The notes beneath the pieces are model-generated. The model worked only from the letters and a program-made list of their open reading frames with translations, was not told the DNA's origin and ran no database searches. Below, piece by piece: positions 1-11,701 of a stretch of 64,000 nt of DNA (within the stretch, counting starts at the first letter, position 1; each line of letters begins with the position of its first letter). The position numbers and the translations under genes are program-made. The stretch comes from Stenocarpella maydis. Its lineage: Eukaryota; Ascomycota; Sordariomycetes; Diaporthales; Diaporthaceae. The stretch spans positions 765,710-829,709 of the forward strand of contig NQMI01000001.1 of the NCBI GenBank assembly GCA_002270565.1, given 5' to 3'.

Positions 1-2852
1 TAGAAAAGAAAAAATAAAAGAGATAAGGCACTGAACACACAATAACAAGAAGCAAGCAGCGGACGGACAGGGGAAGGCGAGCAGGAAAGGGGACCACGCC
101 TTGGGGAAGGCCGCAGGCGTGGGTGTGCAGCTAGATAAATAGCAAGCGAGGTACAGGTCTCGGCTTGTCAGCCCGGTAAAGAAAGAAGCATGCAGACTTG
201 GCGCGTCCGATGAGATGTCGCCTTCGGCCAAGGCAATTTCACAGGTGGTCTGCGTTTTCGCAGGCGCATGGCATCCGGACCCTTGACGAGCCCTTGTGGT
301 ACAGATATCAAGAGCGCAGGTGCCCAATGAGAAGGGAGAAGCGTATTTAGGCCCGACCTATCCCCAGCAGGCCAGGCAGGCCGGGGTGGAGCCTCACCTG
401 GAGGAGGGAGCAGGCATCACGGCATGCATGCCAGGCACTCGGCCAGTTCGGCCAGGCGGCCGGGGAGAGATAAGAGGCGGGTCTCTCGATGGCACACGAC
501 ATGGGTGCGTACGAGCCGCCTGGTGTCCAGGGTGTTGTGGTGTAGTGCGAGCCCTGTCCGGCCTGGCGTCCAGCAGCTCTACGAATGATGTCCAAGCTGA
601 GGATCCGACAGGTCGGACCAGAGGGGAGGTGGTGAGGGGGGCCCACACGCCCGACTCATCGATGGCGTCGTGGCTTATCAGGACGTACACTAATGTGTAG
701 AGAGAATAGCTGTCCTGCGGGCGATGCGGAGCAGTTGCACAGGGCAAAACGTGGCCGCCCCGGATGAAGCAGAGACGGCACGAACATGCAGGCCGAGATT
801 GGCGGCAGGCCTCGGAAACAGCAGCATGCAGGCAAGGAGGGCCGACGGCTGAAGTGAATGCCTGGGGCGGGCCGGACTAGGAAGCTGGGTTGGGTGAGAC
901 ATGGGGGCGGCCGCAGACGTGTACTCCGTATCGTGTACTCCGTATCGTGCGTGTACCAACAAGGCCAGCCAGAGCCAGGATGTGGCACGGGATCAACACG
1001 AGTCGCCCGAGAAGAGGACAGTACTGTGTGGCTGCCAGTCCGCGGAGGGGAGACTGCTGCTGTGTCTCGCAGAGGGGCGTCCTTCAGGAAGGCCGTGCTT
1101 GATGTCGCGGCGCGGACGAGGTGGGTGTTCTCGTCTAGCTAGACCAGCATCTGCACAGTAGTTAATAAAAGACAGGCATAATCAGAATGTGTCGTCGTTG
1201 AGATGAGGGTCCGGCCGCAGCGGTGGGACGTTCCCGGGAATCCTTCGTCGTTATCTAGCGCATGAGCTGGCCAACCACGGCTGGCTCAGGGCGACCACAT
1301 CGTGATCAGGCGCTGGGCATTTGATTATCGAGCCGTTGACAATTTGATATTACACCAGATAGGATAGGTCGTGTCTCGGGAAAAGCTCGACGCAGGCACA
1401 CGCCCCTCCCTCCCTGTTATTGGTGGTGGTGGTGGTGGTGGTGTCAAAAAGGGGAGAAGCAGACTGTTGGCGGTGGAAATGCATCAGCGGGGATGCAGGG
1501 AACGACTGGCCCGGCCTGGTACTCTGGGTGCCATTGTTATGTATGTACCGTAGTGGTATGTCCCGGTGGACAGAGGTGGTATGCAGTGGCTGAGTGGTGG
1601 TGTCGCCCAGGTAGAGTGGCCCAGACGCCGGTTCCGGCCTAGCGGCCAGGGGGCCTTATCTCTGGGCGAAGTACACACTAAGCCTGTACAGCCTGTCAGT
1701 CCCCTGCATGCGCTTCTCCTTTCTCCTGCAAGTACCAAAGTACATATCCATACTATCTACACTACTACGGTACATAGTACCCAGTACGCTACATAGTACC
1801 CAGCCAGCCCGGCCAGCCCGGCCAGCCCGGCCGGGCAGATGCTTGCCTCTCACGCAGGTGCATCATCCGCTAGCTGTTCTTGACAGCCTGACCGTCACTC
1901 TTGGCGTTTGCTGCTTCCCGCCGCTGTCGTGATGCCTTCACATCGTTCCGCCTTTAGTGTACTCCAGAGCATTCCGCCATAGACCGTGCCTCATCACATC
2001 GCCTCATCTTAGCAACGATCGATACCACATGCAACACGCCTCGGTTATACATCGTCCGTCTACTGGTACTCGTGTTCCTCTGTGCTATATCATGTCCATG
2101 TCTGGGCCAGCACTGTCCCCACATACCTAGGTAGGCATCTAGTCTAGATACTGAGCAAACCTAGGGATGCGGCACTTGGGCTCCGGCCACTAAGCCCCAA
2201 CCAATCTCATAGGGATGGCTACACATTGCAACTTTCCATACTCATCTCGTTCGAGATGTCCATTATTAGTCCCTGCCGCCCTCTTGGGCCGCGTGTTGAA
2301 AAAGCCACCACTAAACTCAAGACTGTCGACCTAGCTAGCCCTGAAGTTGACATTTTCGCTCCTACCCGGAAGGCGAAGGGTCATGCCAAAAAGGAAAAGG
2401 ATACAACCTACACAAAGCCCAGTCCAGCCGACTTCAGAGAGCTCTCGTATCCATGTTGAGACCTGGAACCAGTGCGAGCCCGCGGGCTGCGTTGGTGCCC
2501 TGCAAATCGGCTTGCTTGACTAAAGCGAACCTTGAGAATGACAGAGCCAGTTGTCCTCGCCACTTCCGTAGTTAGCCAGGAGCCAAGGGCCTGATCGCTT
2601 CACGCTATCCATGGGTCCGCTGGAGATATCTGCATCAACGCCTACTTATGACACACAAATCCTGCCCACCAGCGAGGCGTCACAGACACCCGAGGATCGC
2701 AGAGGCACTGAGCATGGGGAGGTTGAACTCAAAAGGGCCGAGCCACCCCAGCTCAGATCCTGCTCACTCGCAATTCTTTCTCCGTTTCAAATACTCCAGT
2801 GCCGTAAGCATATTTTCATCCAAGATCATCCATATAATCCAGTCCCATCATC
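1..2852. other. Gene-free region, 2.85 kb
   Basis: I see no convincing gene here; open frames are short, overlap on both strands and match no family I know. It holds simple repeats: a (GGT)n run near 1424-1441, a 14-bp tandem containing TACTCCGTA twice at 922-944, and three copies of a CCAGCCCGG unit near 1801-1832. A perfect TACCTAGGTA palindrome lies at 2124-2133. It may include the promoter of the secreted protein that starts at 2853. Confidence 0.6.
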
Positions 2853-3410
2853 ATGCTCATCTTAAACTTTTCCCTCGCCCTCCTCGGCCTGCTTACTGGC
2901 GTGAGCGCCTTTCATGATGAACATCACGAGACTGAGGGCCTCTCATCATCAAAGTACCCCATCGCCGACCACATCAAACAAGTCCAAGGAAAGACGGTGG
3001 AATTGGCTTCGGTCATTGAGAAATGGGACGGCGACCTCGCCAGTGCGATTAGTATCGCCACCGCGTCCCAAGCCGTCCTGACGGCCATCGGGGATGGCAC
3101 CAAGACGGCCAAGGACCTGCGCGAGGAGATGAGCGTCCGACAAGCCATCAAGGTCAAGGAGGCGACCGAGCAGCTGCTCGAGCAGATCACGGCCTCTCTG
3201 GGGACCGTCGCCGGCTCCAAGGCGCGCTTCGACCACGCAGGGCTCACCTCAATCATGCTTCCCAGGATCAAGGAGACCAAGGAAGCGGCCGAGGCCCTCA
3301 TCGCAGCCGTGGTGGAAAAACTGCCCGCGGGGAAGGACACCGGGAGGAGGCTAGGAAGGGAGATCAGCGCCGAGTTTGACAAGGCCATCGCAGCATTCTC
3401 CGAGCGCTGA
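2853..3410 (+). CDS. Secreted HsbA-like cell-wall/surface protein
   Basis: Single-exon protein of 185 residues. Residues 1-19 form a clear signal peptide (LNFSLALLGLLTGVSA, likely cut after the Ala before FHDEHH). The rest is a mostly helical, charged/Ala-rich domain without cysteines, including an 'SKARFDHAGLTSIMLPRIK' stretch. This layout fits the hydrophobic surface-binding protein A / cell wall galactomannoprotein family (Pfam HsbA), whose members are secreted and in Aspergillus oryzae bind hydrophobic surfaces and help recruit cutinase. The length matches the family. The start is the first ATG and leads directly into the signal peptide. No GPI-attachment tail is visible, so it is probably released or loosely wall-bound. 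Family assignment is by pattern recognition; the precise role is inferred. Confidence 0.8.
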   Translation: MLILNFSLALLGLLTGVSAFHDEHHETEGLSSSKYPIADHIKQVQGKTVELASVIEKWDGDLASAISIATASQAVLTAIGDGTKTAKDLREEMSVRQAIKVKEATEQLLEQITASLGTVAGSKARFDHAGLTSIMLPRIKETKEAAEALIAAVVEKLPAGKDTGRRLGREISAEFDKAIAAFSER

Positions 3411-4967
3411 GCCTCCAAGGAACACGACAGCTGCTGTCGTGTAATGAACTGAGGCGTCATATCTTTTGTGATCAAGGAGTTTTAGAAGAGTCTGAAGTCG
3501 CGTGCCGTCTAGCAACAAACCGAGACAGGTACTTAAGTGTGCGTGGAGCTATGGCACTCGTACTGCGGCAGGGGTGTACAGGGTCTCTTATGAAAATTAT
3601 TAGTCTGTATCGGTGTCTGGAGAAACCGCAAGGATCACACCCAATACAAGTCGTCGCCTACCCATCGCACCGTCTAATTTCCCGGACGTTGTGATTACCT
3701 GGTCCCCAACAGGGTGCAACACAGCTTAATGAGCGAGGTGGCAATCAAATTGTAGATGATGGACCGGTTCGTACGCAAAACCAAAGGACTTCTCCGGAAG
3801 TTGACGCGGCGATACAAGTTACAGCCCACTCATGATCAATGACCTGGAGACCTGCAGTTCTACCCTGGAGGGCACGAATTCTTCTCAACAGTACGCCACT
3901 AAATCATCGTGACTCTGATGCGGGCGCTCTAGCCCGCCTGACTGGTAATTCCCTATCATGAAGCAGAGTAAGTCCCTGCCGTACACTGCAGAGCCCATCT
4001 CCCTCCTGTGAATCCCACAGAGATGGGGGCTGGCAAAGTGACAAGCCTTCCAGAGACTTGCTGGCAGTCTTGTATAGATTCCTAAGTATGTCAACAAGAA
4101 GGCCCGCCACCCCAAGAAGGGAGAAGTAATAAGAAAGATTTCATCCCACATTACGCATATTGGAGGATCTCAGTATTTCGAATCCGACGTCAATAAGAGG
4201 AACCGTAAGTAGTAGAGCTGGCAAAATATACATAAACCACACGCATCAAGTCCAACATTGAATCGATTCATGGGCACGAATCTTTGTGTAATAAAACACA
4301 CTTGAAGCTTCAAATGTTTTGATACAAGTCACTCGCAACAGTGCGTTGTCAAGCTTGTCTGTTGCTTCTCGACGAGAGGATCTCAGCTCCATCCTCCAGC
4401 CCGGCCTCCGGAGTGCCCGTATGGCGGTCGGACCTCCCCTCGCCCGGCCGGCCCGGCAGTCCTCGCGTTGCTGCTCATGCGAGACCACACCACATTGATG
4501 TGGGTCAGGGCCTGTTCAGCCTAGCTTGGTTTCTGCCTGCTAATGCACATGTGGTGACGTATGATTGGGGTTTGACGTGTCAGCGTGTCAGACTGGCAGA
4601 ACTGGGCTGCTGTTTGTCGGTCTCGGCATTCCGAGCGGTGCTTTAGCCCTCCGATGTCCGAAGCAGTGAGGCGGCACTTACAGTGGCTGAGCCGTGCTCT
4701 GGCCGCTCGGCCGCAGGCATCTGGGGTGCCTACTTAAGTATATATAAGTTTAATGTCGAATGCTCATCAATACCGACCAACCACCCAATGTTGCAGCTTC
4801 TTGAAAGGATGATTATCCTGTTTCATCACGGGAATCATATGATCAAATCCAGCCTGAATTAGAAGGGGAAAAGAAGAAGAAGAAGAAGAAGAAGAAGAAG
4901 AAGAAGAAGAAGAAGAAGAAGAAGAAGAAAGGAAAAATCCCGAAGCTTTTGTCTCCACCTCTCGTTC
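3411..4967. other. Intergenic region with promoter of the flavin monooxygenase
   Basis: No supported gene. Near the right end a TATA-like TATATAAG lies at 4741-4748, about 220 bp before the monooxygenase ATG, and a long (AAG)n tract follows it. Confidence 0.55.
4871..4929 (+). repeat. (AAG)n microsatellite in monooxygenase leader
   Basis: About twenty uninterrupted AAG triplets, a pure polypurine run ending 39 bp before the ATG of the flavin monooxygenase. It is therefore probably in the promoter or 5' untranslated leader. In the other strand it reads as poly-Ser, which is not a gene. Confidence 0.95.
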
Positions 4968-6236
4968 ATGATGGCACAGCTGAAGGTCCTCATCGTCGGA
5001 GGGGGGATCACGGGCCCTGCTCTCGCCCATTGGCTCTCAAAGGTGGACTGCGACATCACCATCGTGGAGCGAGCCCCAGACTTGCGCGCCTCGGGCCAGC
5101 AGATAGACCTCCGAGGCGAGGGCGTGGCCGTGATGCGGCGGATGGGGATCGAGCCAGCCGTCAGGGCCAAGGTGGTACAGGAGGAAGGGGCCGAGTTCAT
5201 CGACAAGTACGGCCGGAGGAAGGCCTTCTTTGCGGCCAACAAGACCGGCAAGGGCATGCAGAGCCTCACGTCAGAGTTCGAGATTATGCGGGGCGACCTG
5301 GTGCGCATCCTGTACGATCTGACCAAGGACAAGTGCAGGTACGTCTTTGGGAACTCGATCGAGGGCCTTGAGCAGACGGGCGGCGGGGTGCACGTCAGGT
5401 TCTCGGACGGCAAGGAGGACGACTTCGACCTGGTGGTCGGGGCGGACGGCCAGGGCTCCAGGACGAGGAGGAAAGCATGGGGGCCCGGCGCGAAGGACCC
5501 GTTCAGCTTCCTGCAGCTGTACCTCGCCTACTTCACCATCCCCAGGGGCAAGCAGGACACAATGACCGTCAGGATCTTCAACATGCCCGGCCGGCGAGCC
5601 CTCTTCACCAGGGCCGACAACCCGAGCACCCTGCAGGTCTACCTCGCCTATCTCGAAAAGGGCGGCCACGCGATGGCGGACGCGCTGCGGAGCGGCGACG
5701 TCAAGAAGCAGAAACACGTCTGGGCCGACATGCTCAGGGACGGCGGTTGGGAGGTGCCAAGGCTGCTCGACGGCATGCTCAGCTCGCGCGAGGCGGATGA
5801 CTTTTACTTCCAGAGGGTCGGCCAGGTCAAGATGGACAAGTGGTCTCGGGGCCGCGTGGTCCTGGTCGGCGACGCGGGCTACGCGCCCTCTCCCCTGACC
5901 GGCAAGGGCACCTCGATCGGCCTCATTGGCGCCTATGTCCTCGGCGGAGAGCTGGCCAGGCACCTGGCCAGCGGCAGGGACCCGGGACAGGCAGTCGATG
6001 CGGCTCTCGAGTCGTATGATGCGGTGCTCCGCCCCTGTGTTGACGAGGCCCAGGAGCTGGGTAAGGGTGTCCCATCCGTCTTATACCCCGAGACCGAGTG
6101 GGGCGTGTGGTTTCTCCATTTCGTCGTCAAGGTTATCAGCACCCTCCGCATCAATAAGCTCTTCGAGCGCTTCTCGTCAGACAACTTCGCCCGGGGTTGG
6201 AAGCTCCCAGACTACCCTGAGCTCCAGTACGACTAA
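4968..6236 (+). CDS. FAD-dependent monooxygenase (PHBH/UbiH-like fold)
   Basis: Intronless, 422 residues, the usual size for this class of single-domain flavoprotein hydroxylases (Pfam FAD_binding_3). The N-terminal Rossmann motif VLIVGGGITGPALA (residues 7-20) ends its second strand in the acidic VER (about 35-37) that holds the FAD ribose. A conserved Arg-containing 'LRASGQQIDLRG' follows. Near residue 300 is the second FAD motif, LVGDAGYAPSPLTGKGTS, which contacts pyrophosphate and flavin. Enzymes of this family use NADPH and O2 to hydroxylate aromatic or other small molecules; many act in secondary metabolism or xenobiotic breakdown. No neighbouring biosynthetic genes are present, so the substrate is unknown. 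Two adjacent ATGs (4968, 4971) are possible starts; the second has the better context (A at -3, G at +4). Confidence 0.9.
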   Translation: MMAQLKVLIVGGGITGPALAHWLSKVDCDITIVERAPDLRASGQQIDLRGEGVAVMRRMGIEPAVRAKVVQEEGAEFIDKYGRRKAFFAANKTGKGMQSLTSEFEIMRGDLVRILYDLTKDKCRYVFGNSIEGLEQTGGGVHVRFSDGKEDDFDLVVGADGQGSRTRRKAWGPGAKDPFSFLQLYLAYFTIPRGKQDTMTVRIFNMPGRRALFTRADNPSTLQVYLAYLEKGGHAMADALRSGDVKKQKHVWADMLRDGGWEVPRLLDGMLSSREADDFYFQRVGQVKMDKWSRGRVVLVGDAGYAPSPLTGKGTSIGLIGAYVLGGELARHLASGRDPGQAVDAALESYDAVLRPCVDEAQELGKGVPSVLYPETEWGVWFLHFVVKVISTLRINKLFERFSSDNFARGWKLPDYPELQYD

Positions 6237-7205
6237 TCCAGAATTGCCACTCGTTAGTTGAGCTCTGGATTGCAGGCCCTGGGTTCTGAATCACGGTTTG
6301 CGGAACCGAGGATACCATCGAAAGCCGGGGCATCTCCAGGTGGCCCATGTTCGTTTCCAGTGCCGGTCACTTGAAAAGTTATGCCCATATTAGCCACTCA
6401 GTCAACTAGTATACATACCCCCCTCATCAGATTCATCGTCTTGTAGTTAGTTATGCGCCTGGGGCAATCGGAGGAGTTCGGGGCGTATAAGCCAACAACG
6501 GCACATGTATAGTATCAGCAGTCAATCCCTGAAGCTTAGGTAGTCTAACCTTGAGTTATTGCCACAGCCTCTGTTCATTCTCAAATCCGCCGCCTCCATG
6601 ACATACCATGCTGGCAATGCATCGACTCGAAGCCAGAGCAGTTGCCAGGATCCTTAGTCCATGCCACAAAATTCTCTCATCACTAACCAATCCATGCGCA
6701 AACATGAGCACACCATCATGCCCTGGCCGCGCAGGCCTCGTGATCGTGCGTGTGAGCCTGGCGTCGTGTGTAATCTGACATGTTTGGCAGCTGAGCCCTG
6801 TTGTTTGCTCAGGGGCCAGACTTGTTGGACACGGGAAAACATGGGCCACCAGGTTTCGATCAGTTTCTCAGCAAAACAAGAACTCGGTCAATGAGACACA
6901 AGCGGTTTGTTATTGGGTGCAGAAAAGTGGTAGACATGATGCGATATTACAGCATTGCCTAGGTTCTGCAGTTGGTCCTTTCATATATCAAATTGGATTG
7001 GCCGACTCCAGATGTCCATTCGCTGGCGTTCACACAGTGTTTTCTGGAACTCGCAGTATTCCAAACACCAACCAGCCATATCCAGACCCAGCACAGTTGG
7101 ACGGAGCCGTCCCTCTCGTCGCCTACTTCCGGCCACCCTTGATCACCCACACTCAGAGAGGGGACTTCTCGGCACACTACCTAGTCTCAAGCGACACCTA
7201 CAAAA
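6237..7205. other. Intergenic region
   Basis: No supported gene; only short overlapping open frames without recognisable motifs. Confidence 0.55.
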
Positions 7206-7476
7206 ATGCCGCTGATAATATCGAACAGAGACGCCACGTCTGAGACCAACGGCATCGAGCCGGTCTGGATGACCGTTGCCATTCTATTGCCCGTTCTCTT
7301 CTCGCTGTTCCTGCTATGGTTCTGCTACAGGTGCTACCGAGCGGACCAAGAGTTCGGGGTAGGTAAATTATTGGCCGGCCCCCCAAATACAAGTGCATAA
7401 CTGACGCGTCTGTGTCCCACAGGATATGGAGCGTGCGAGACATCGGCCTTCATGTGGTAGCGTTGAGAGCTGCTGA
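7206..7476 (+). CDS. Small single-pass membrane protein
   Basis: Small gene of unknown function, modelled as two exons: 7206-7358 and 7423-7476, joined over a 64-nt intron with donor GTAGGT, branch site CTGAC at 7401-7405 and acceptor CACAG. The product is 68 residues: a polar N-terminus, one strongly hydrophobic helix (about residues 20-40, VWMTVAILLPVLFSLFLLWF), then CYRCYRADQEFG and a basic tail. Without splicing it would end after 64 residues with the same membrane segment. An alternative donor at 7363 would give a different tail. Such small fungal membrane proteins are often poorly annotated, and I know no family for it. Confidence 0.5.
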
Positions 7477-7795
7477 GAATGTCATGTCGAGTGGACCTCT
7501 GAGGAAATTAGGGCGACCATGTACGCTATAATCTAGCAGCAACATTTGCGCACCAAGCTTGCACCGGTGACACTTCCTTCATGCGGCCGGGGCTCCTGGT
7601 CTAATGGCCCTACAACAACCGCGCCTGCCTAACTAAAAGAGAAATGCAGTAGTATGCACTCGGCCGGCTTCTGGTGTGCACTTTATGCCCGAGCAACCGC
7701 GCAGGTTTCTATATTAGTTTTCCCCGTGCAAGACGCCAGATTCATTTATCACGATCCCACATATCTATAGCCGGGCCAGGTTCGCTGCTCAGATC

Positions 7796-8482
7796 ATGAT
7801 GGAAGACATCTTCGCACAGGATATGTCACAGCACACCAAATCCCTGGTCGGTCCGGCCATGTGTCATGTTCATCAAGCCGCCGATGCCAGCTATTCCGAG
7901 ACGTCAGCGTCAGTAGTCGGACCAGAGGCAGCGCAACGTGCGAGGACCCTGACCCTCTTCGCCGAGCTACAGTCGAGGGCTGGTCAGAAGAGGCGCCTGG
8001 GCGACCACGACAAAACAGAAGCGGAGGAACCAGTGCACAAGCGACTGAGGGTGAAGACTCCGTTGCAGGAGGTCAAGAGGACTACCGCGCATGAGAGGAC
8101 TTCTGGGGACGCGGTAAGGGTTTCACAGGATAGAATGGCCGAGGCAAATGGGCGCACGGATGCTGTGCATGTCAAAAGCTCTGGCATTTCTCCTTTCAAC
8201 AACGCCGCGACGCCGTCCGGGATACTCCAGGCGGCCAACCGCTTGCGCCCTAGACCTGGGACTCGGATAAAGAAGGTGCGTTTCGAGGACGACATCGCGA
8301 AGCAAGCGCCGGGGCAGTCGGTCGGTCTGGACAAGAAGCTTGAAGAGCCACCTCAGCAGACGACAGCATCCAAGGCGCAGAGCTGTAGGGCGACCCGGCG
8401 GGAAACCCTGGTACAGCCTGTTGACGATGATATAATCATGGCTGATGTCGAAACGGCACTGGCGGCACTGTCTGTCCTGTAA
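7796..8482 (+). CDS. Hypothetical protein, probably nuclear and disordered
   Basis: Single open frame of 228 residues starting at tandem ATGs (7796, 7799). I do not recognise the family. The protein is rich in charged and polar residues and looks mostly disordered. It has a bipartite-like nuclear localisation stretch (QKRRLGDHDKT...KRLRVK, about residues 63-85) and a conserved-looking IKKVRFEDD near residue 160, which fits the RVxF consensus for docking to protein phosphatase 1. The C-terminus is a short helix-like EDVETALAALSVL-type end. A disordered nuclear PP1-binding protein is an inference from motifs alone. Confidence 0.55.
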   Translation: MMEDIFAQDMSQHTKSLVGPAMCHVHQAADASYSETSASVVGPEAAQRARTLTLFAELQSRAGQKRRLGDHDKTEAEEPVHKRLRVKTPLQEVKRTTAHERTSGDAVRVSQDRMAEANGRTDAVHVKSSGISPFNNAATPSGILQAANRLRPRPGTRIKKVRFEDDIAKQAPGQSVGLDKKLEEPPQQTTASKAQSCRATRRETLVQPVDDDIIMADVETALAALSVL

Positions 8483-8824
8483 ACACATCGTTGACGACGC
8501 GTACAGATAACCTCGCTCCCCAAGCTGGAGAGTTGTGTGTATCATGCCACTCATGCGACCCACCAGGTCTGTGTGTGATGGACCGAAACCACCTTTTCGC
8601 CTAAGCCTTCGGAGCCAGGTTAGGTTTGTCGTCCACTTGGTCGAAACGGCCCGTCGATGGAGGGCATCCCAGCACGTGGGTCGAGCTGGCAGGTGAGAAG
8701 GGCATTGGCTGGAGTATTGGATAGGTCGGCATACTCTCAAGTTTTCAGCTAGGTCCGCCACAATTGGTGTGATATGTTGTTGATACAACATCTATTATTA
8801 GTCCCACGGCTCCGGAAAAAGCAT
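8483..8824. other. Short convergent intergenic region
   Basis: Lies between two genes transcribed towards each other, so it should hold both 3' ends. No other feature seen. Confidence 0.5.
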
Positions 8825-10637
8825 CTAGGACGTCTTTCGGGGCCGTCTGAGCGGGTGAGCCTCGGTGTTGAAGACGTACTCGTCTAGACTGATGACGTCT
8901 GGCGGGGAGAAAATCAGGTAAAAGTACTTCAACGTCTCGGCCGTCCAGAAGCTCTGCACGTGTTTGTCAGTGGCCAAGTCAGACACATGAGGCAAAAATA
9001 GGAGCAGCACATACCTCCATCGAGTCCATCTTGTCCGTTGGCCCCGAGACAGTAACATCCCTGATTGCAGAGTTTGCCAAAGGGGTCTCGGTCGCACGCA
9101 TGACGCTTTGGAACATGGTCCACGCGATGTCCCTGATCTCCTCCTGCCCGGTGACCCGGTAGAGTATGAAGACACTTTCAATCGCCTCCGGGCGCAAGAT
9201 ATAGCGAGGATCGCGGGCGTGCTTGAAACCCTTTTTGAGATTTTGGCTGCCTTGTTTGGACCATTGCTCCTCGTCCCAATCGCAGGGTGCCAGCGATGGG
9301 CACGGGATGAGGCCAAACAGTTCCGGCAGGAGACCAGTCGGGAATGCGTCGTAGCCCCATGTGCAGCCACGCGTGACACGCTCTCCGATACGGATGTGCG
9401 GTTCGATGCCGAATGTGCGGCCTCCCAGAAGGAACATGCCGCCGACGAAGCAGGCCAGATGCTGACCCTCGGGGTCCAGTGTAACAGTATCCTGTCTCAC
9501 GTGCGCGTTTCCTGCAAACAGTATATCGTCCTGGTCAGGAAGCATTGGCCTGAACAAGATGTGCTTCACAACCACGTCCATGGACTTGCGATACATGTGC
9601 TCGTAGGAAGGCTCCAGCCCACCAGTCAGGATAAACATCTTGGGGAGGTACTCGTACAGGCTGTCGGCCAGGGCGCCGAGGGTGAAGCTATTGTCGGACA
9701 CGACTTCCTCGCGCTGGAAGTTGAGCGCCGTAGGCCACATCCCAGGGAGCTGGGACTCGTCCTGGGTGCGAGCCAGGAACGCGCGCACGCGGTCAATAGC
9801 ATCATAGTATTTGCTGTCTCCGGTCAACTGGGCGAGTCTTGTAAACTCGAGAGCCAGAGATGCCGGGGATGCGCTTGGATCATGGGTCCCCGCGACCTGA
9901 CGGCCGTTGAGGGCGTCGTCGTAGTTGAGCCAGAAGCCTGGGAGGCGGTTGGGGGTATCGAAGCCCATGTAGAGCATGTCCCCGAGCTCCTTCGCCTTTT
10001 CCAGCAGGGCGGGCGTGCCGCTCAGGTCGTAGGCGCTAAGGAGGCCGCCCAAATGGCGGATGGTGGTCTCGAACAGGTTGGCGCTCTTGTCGGTGGTGTT
10101 GGACCAGTCGAGCCGGGCGGCGGCTTTGGCGGCGTCGTAGAACTCGTCGAAGAGACCCATTATCCACAGGGTGTCGAGGCTGTCAACGAGGGTAGCTCCC
10201 CAGCCGCCGAAGGTATTCTTGCCGCCTCCCGAGACGGGCTCGAGTTCGTCCCAGAGCCATGCTTTCTTGGCGTAGGCGGACCAGGAGCGGACGAAGGCGT
10301 CCCTGACGGCTTTCCTACGCGCCTCAGCAACCTTGTTCTTGTCGGCACTGCCCTGGGGATCGAAATTGTATTGTACATGGGGGAGGGTCTTTGGAATGCC
10401 AGTAGGCAAGGAGGCGAGAGGAGGCGTCGGCGGGAAGAAGAGTTTGGCTGTGGTCCAGTTGAAGGCGGAGGGTACGAAGTCGATGCTGTGGAGGGCGGAC
10501 AGGTATCTCGAAGGAGGGCCGGAGTCGGACGTGGGCAGGAATGTTCGGAAGACGATCAGGGCCACCAGGGCCAGGGCGATGAAGACGGGGTGCTTCGACA
10601 GCCGACTCGCGGCCACGCCCCGGGAGAAAAGGCGCAT
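8825..10637 (-). CDS. Class I alpha-1,2-mannosidase (GH47)
   Basis: Two exons: 10637-9015 and 8953-8825, separated by a 61-nt intron (donor GTATGT, acceptor CAG). Splicing joins the conserved KMDSME to [16 protein letters not shown] and restores the family's C-terminal NTEAHP, whose Thr binds the catalytic calcium. The protein is 583 residues. It has a short cytoplasmic tail, a signal anchor (about residues 16-34) and a luminal GH47 domain with [19 protein letters not shown] (about 144-162) and [16 protein letters not shown]47 enzymes trim alpha-1,2-linked mannose from N-glycans in the ER and Golgi; this topology fits a type II membrane enzyme. I start at the ATG at 10637; the codon two positions upstream is TTG. 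ER versus Golgi placement cannot be decided from sequence. Confidence 0.93.
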
Positions 10638-11701
10638 TCCCAAGGCAGGCAGGCAGGCTACTATTCCACTGCCCGTCTAGTACTCCGTAGAGGGCCTCGG
10701 GCGAGGACTCGTCGCAGTTTCGCGGACTGCTGGTCTCGTGTGTATCACGCCCATCCACGCCGTCGAATGCGAGGTTGTGGAGAAGAGGAGAAGGCCATGT
10801 GAAGAAGATGGATGTGGCTGGTGGCGATTGATGTCGCACAGGGCCAACAGTTTCTATTCGAAACAGGAGATGAGCGAAGGTCGAGTGGGTCTGCTGAGCT
10901 GCTTGGAACAGAAAGGCAAGTGCTTCACAGGCCACAGCAGGTCGACGTGTCTTCTGGCGACAAGCTTTGGTATGGAGTAGATACACTACGTAGTGCTCGC
11001 GGGTAAAATACGGAGTACGGAGGTACACTTGCTTGGGGGTCGGCCGCATTCTAAGCAGGGGCCCCTTCAATGCACCTCCAAATGTGTCGTCTCCTCTTGA
11101 CTCCACTTCTCTCGTCACCTCAAGCGACGGACAATATCCATGATGCGATGAGCCTGTTGCTTGCTGAGTGCTTGATCGGAACAACACACTCCGATGTGGC
11201 TGGCCGAGAGTGCCGATGGAGGACCCAAGTGCGTTTATGTAGAGCAATGATACCACATCGCAGCGCTCGGAGCTGGTTGACACCACCCGAAGACCTGATA
11301 CATACTATATCATTTCATTCTCAGAGGAGAGCTGTTTCTGTCCCTGGCTCTCACTGATATTTTTGCTGTGGCTCTCCGTCCTTCGTGCAGCTCATTTCCT
11401 AGCCTCACCACACTGCTGAGCCAACCTAATCCGAGCCGCAGAAACCAATACACAATCAGTTTCATGAGGGCAGCACTCTACTCCTCCCTAGAGCTACTCA
11501 GATACTGCTAGACCTGTGTTTTTGTGCCGGATTTCCGTACATCTGAAATGGAATCTGACAAGTTCTGTGACAAGTGATTGTCCAAGGACGGTCCTTGGAA
11601 GCCTTCTTCAGCCATGAGGCCCCGATATCCTCGGGTATCCCCGGGCGTCCCTCCTGTATTCGAAGACCCCCACCATATGCCCTCGCGCGTCGTGCCTTGT
11701 C
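10638..11701. other. Mannosidase promoter and flanking region
   Basis: No supported gene. The TACTCCGTA nonamer occurs at 10681-10689 and its complement at 11009-11017, bracketing the likely promoter of the leftward mannosidase gene. The right part should hold the 3' end of the next leftward gene. Confidence 0.55.

Noticed and set aside
4859..5413. Frames with long poly-Ser or poly-Leu
   Set aside because: Produced by the (AAG)n microsatellite and antisense to the monooxygenase.
4968..6236. Secondary-metabolite cluster around the flavin monooxygenase
   Set aside because: No polyketide or peptide synthase, terpene cyclase, transporter or regulator adjoins it; the other monooxygenase is 41 kb away and broken.
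9108..10802. 564-codon open frame on the + strand
   Set aside because: It is the antisense shadow of the GH47 mannosidase, whose motifs are unmistakable; the antisense protein has no family features.
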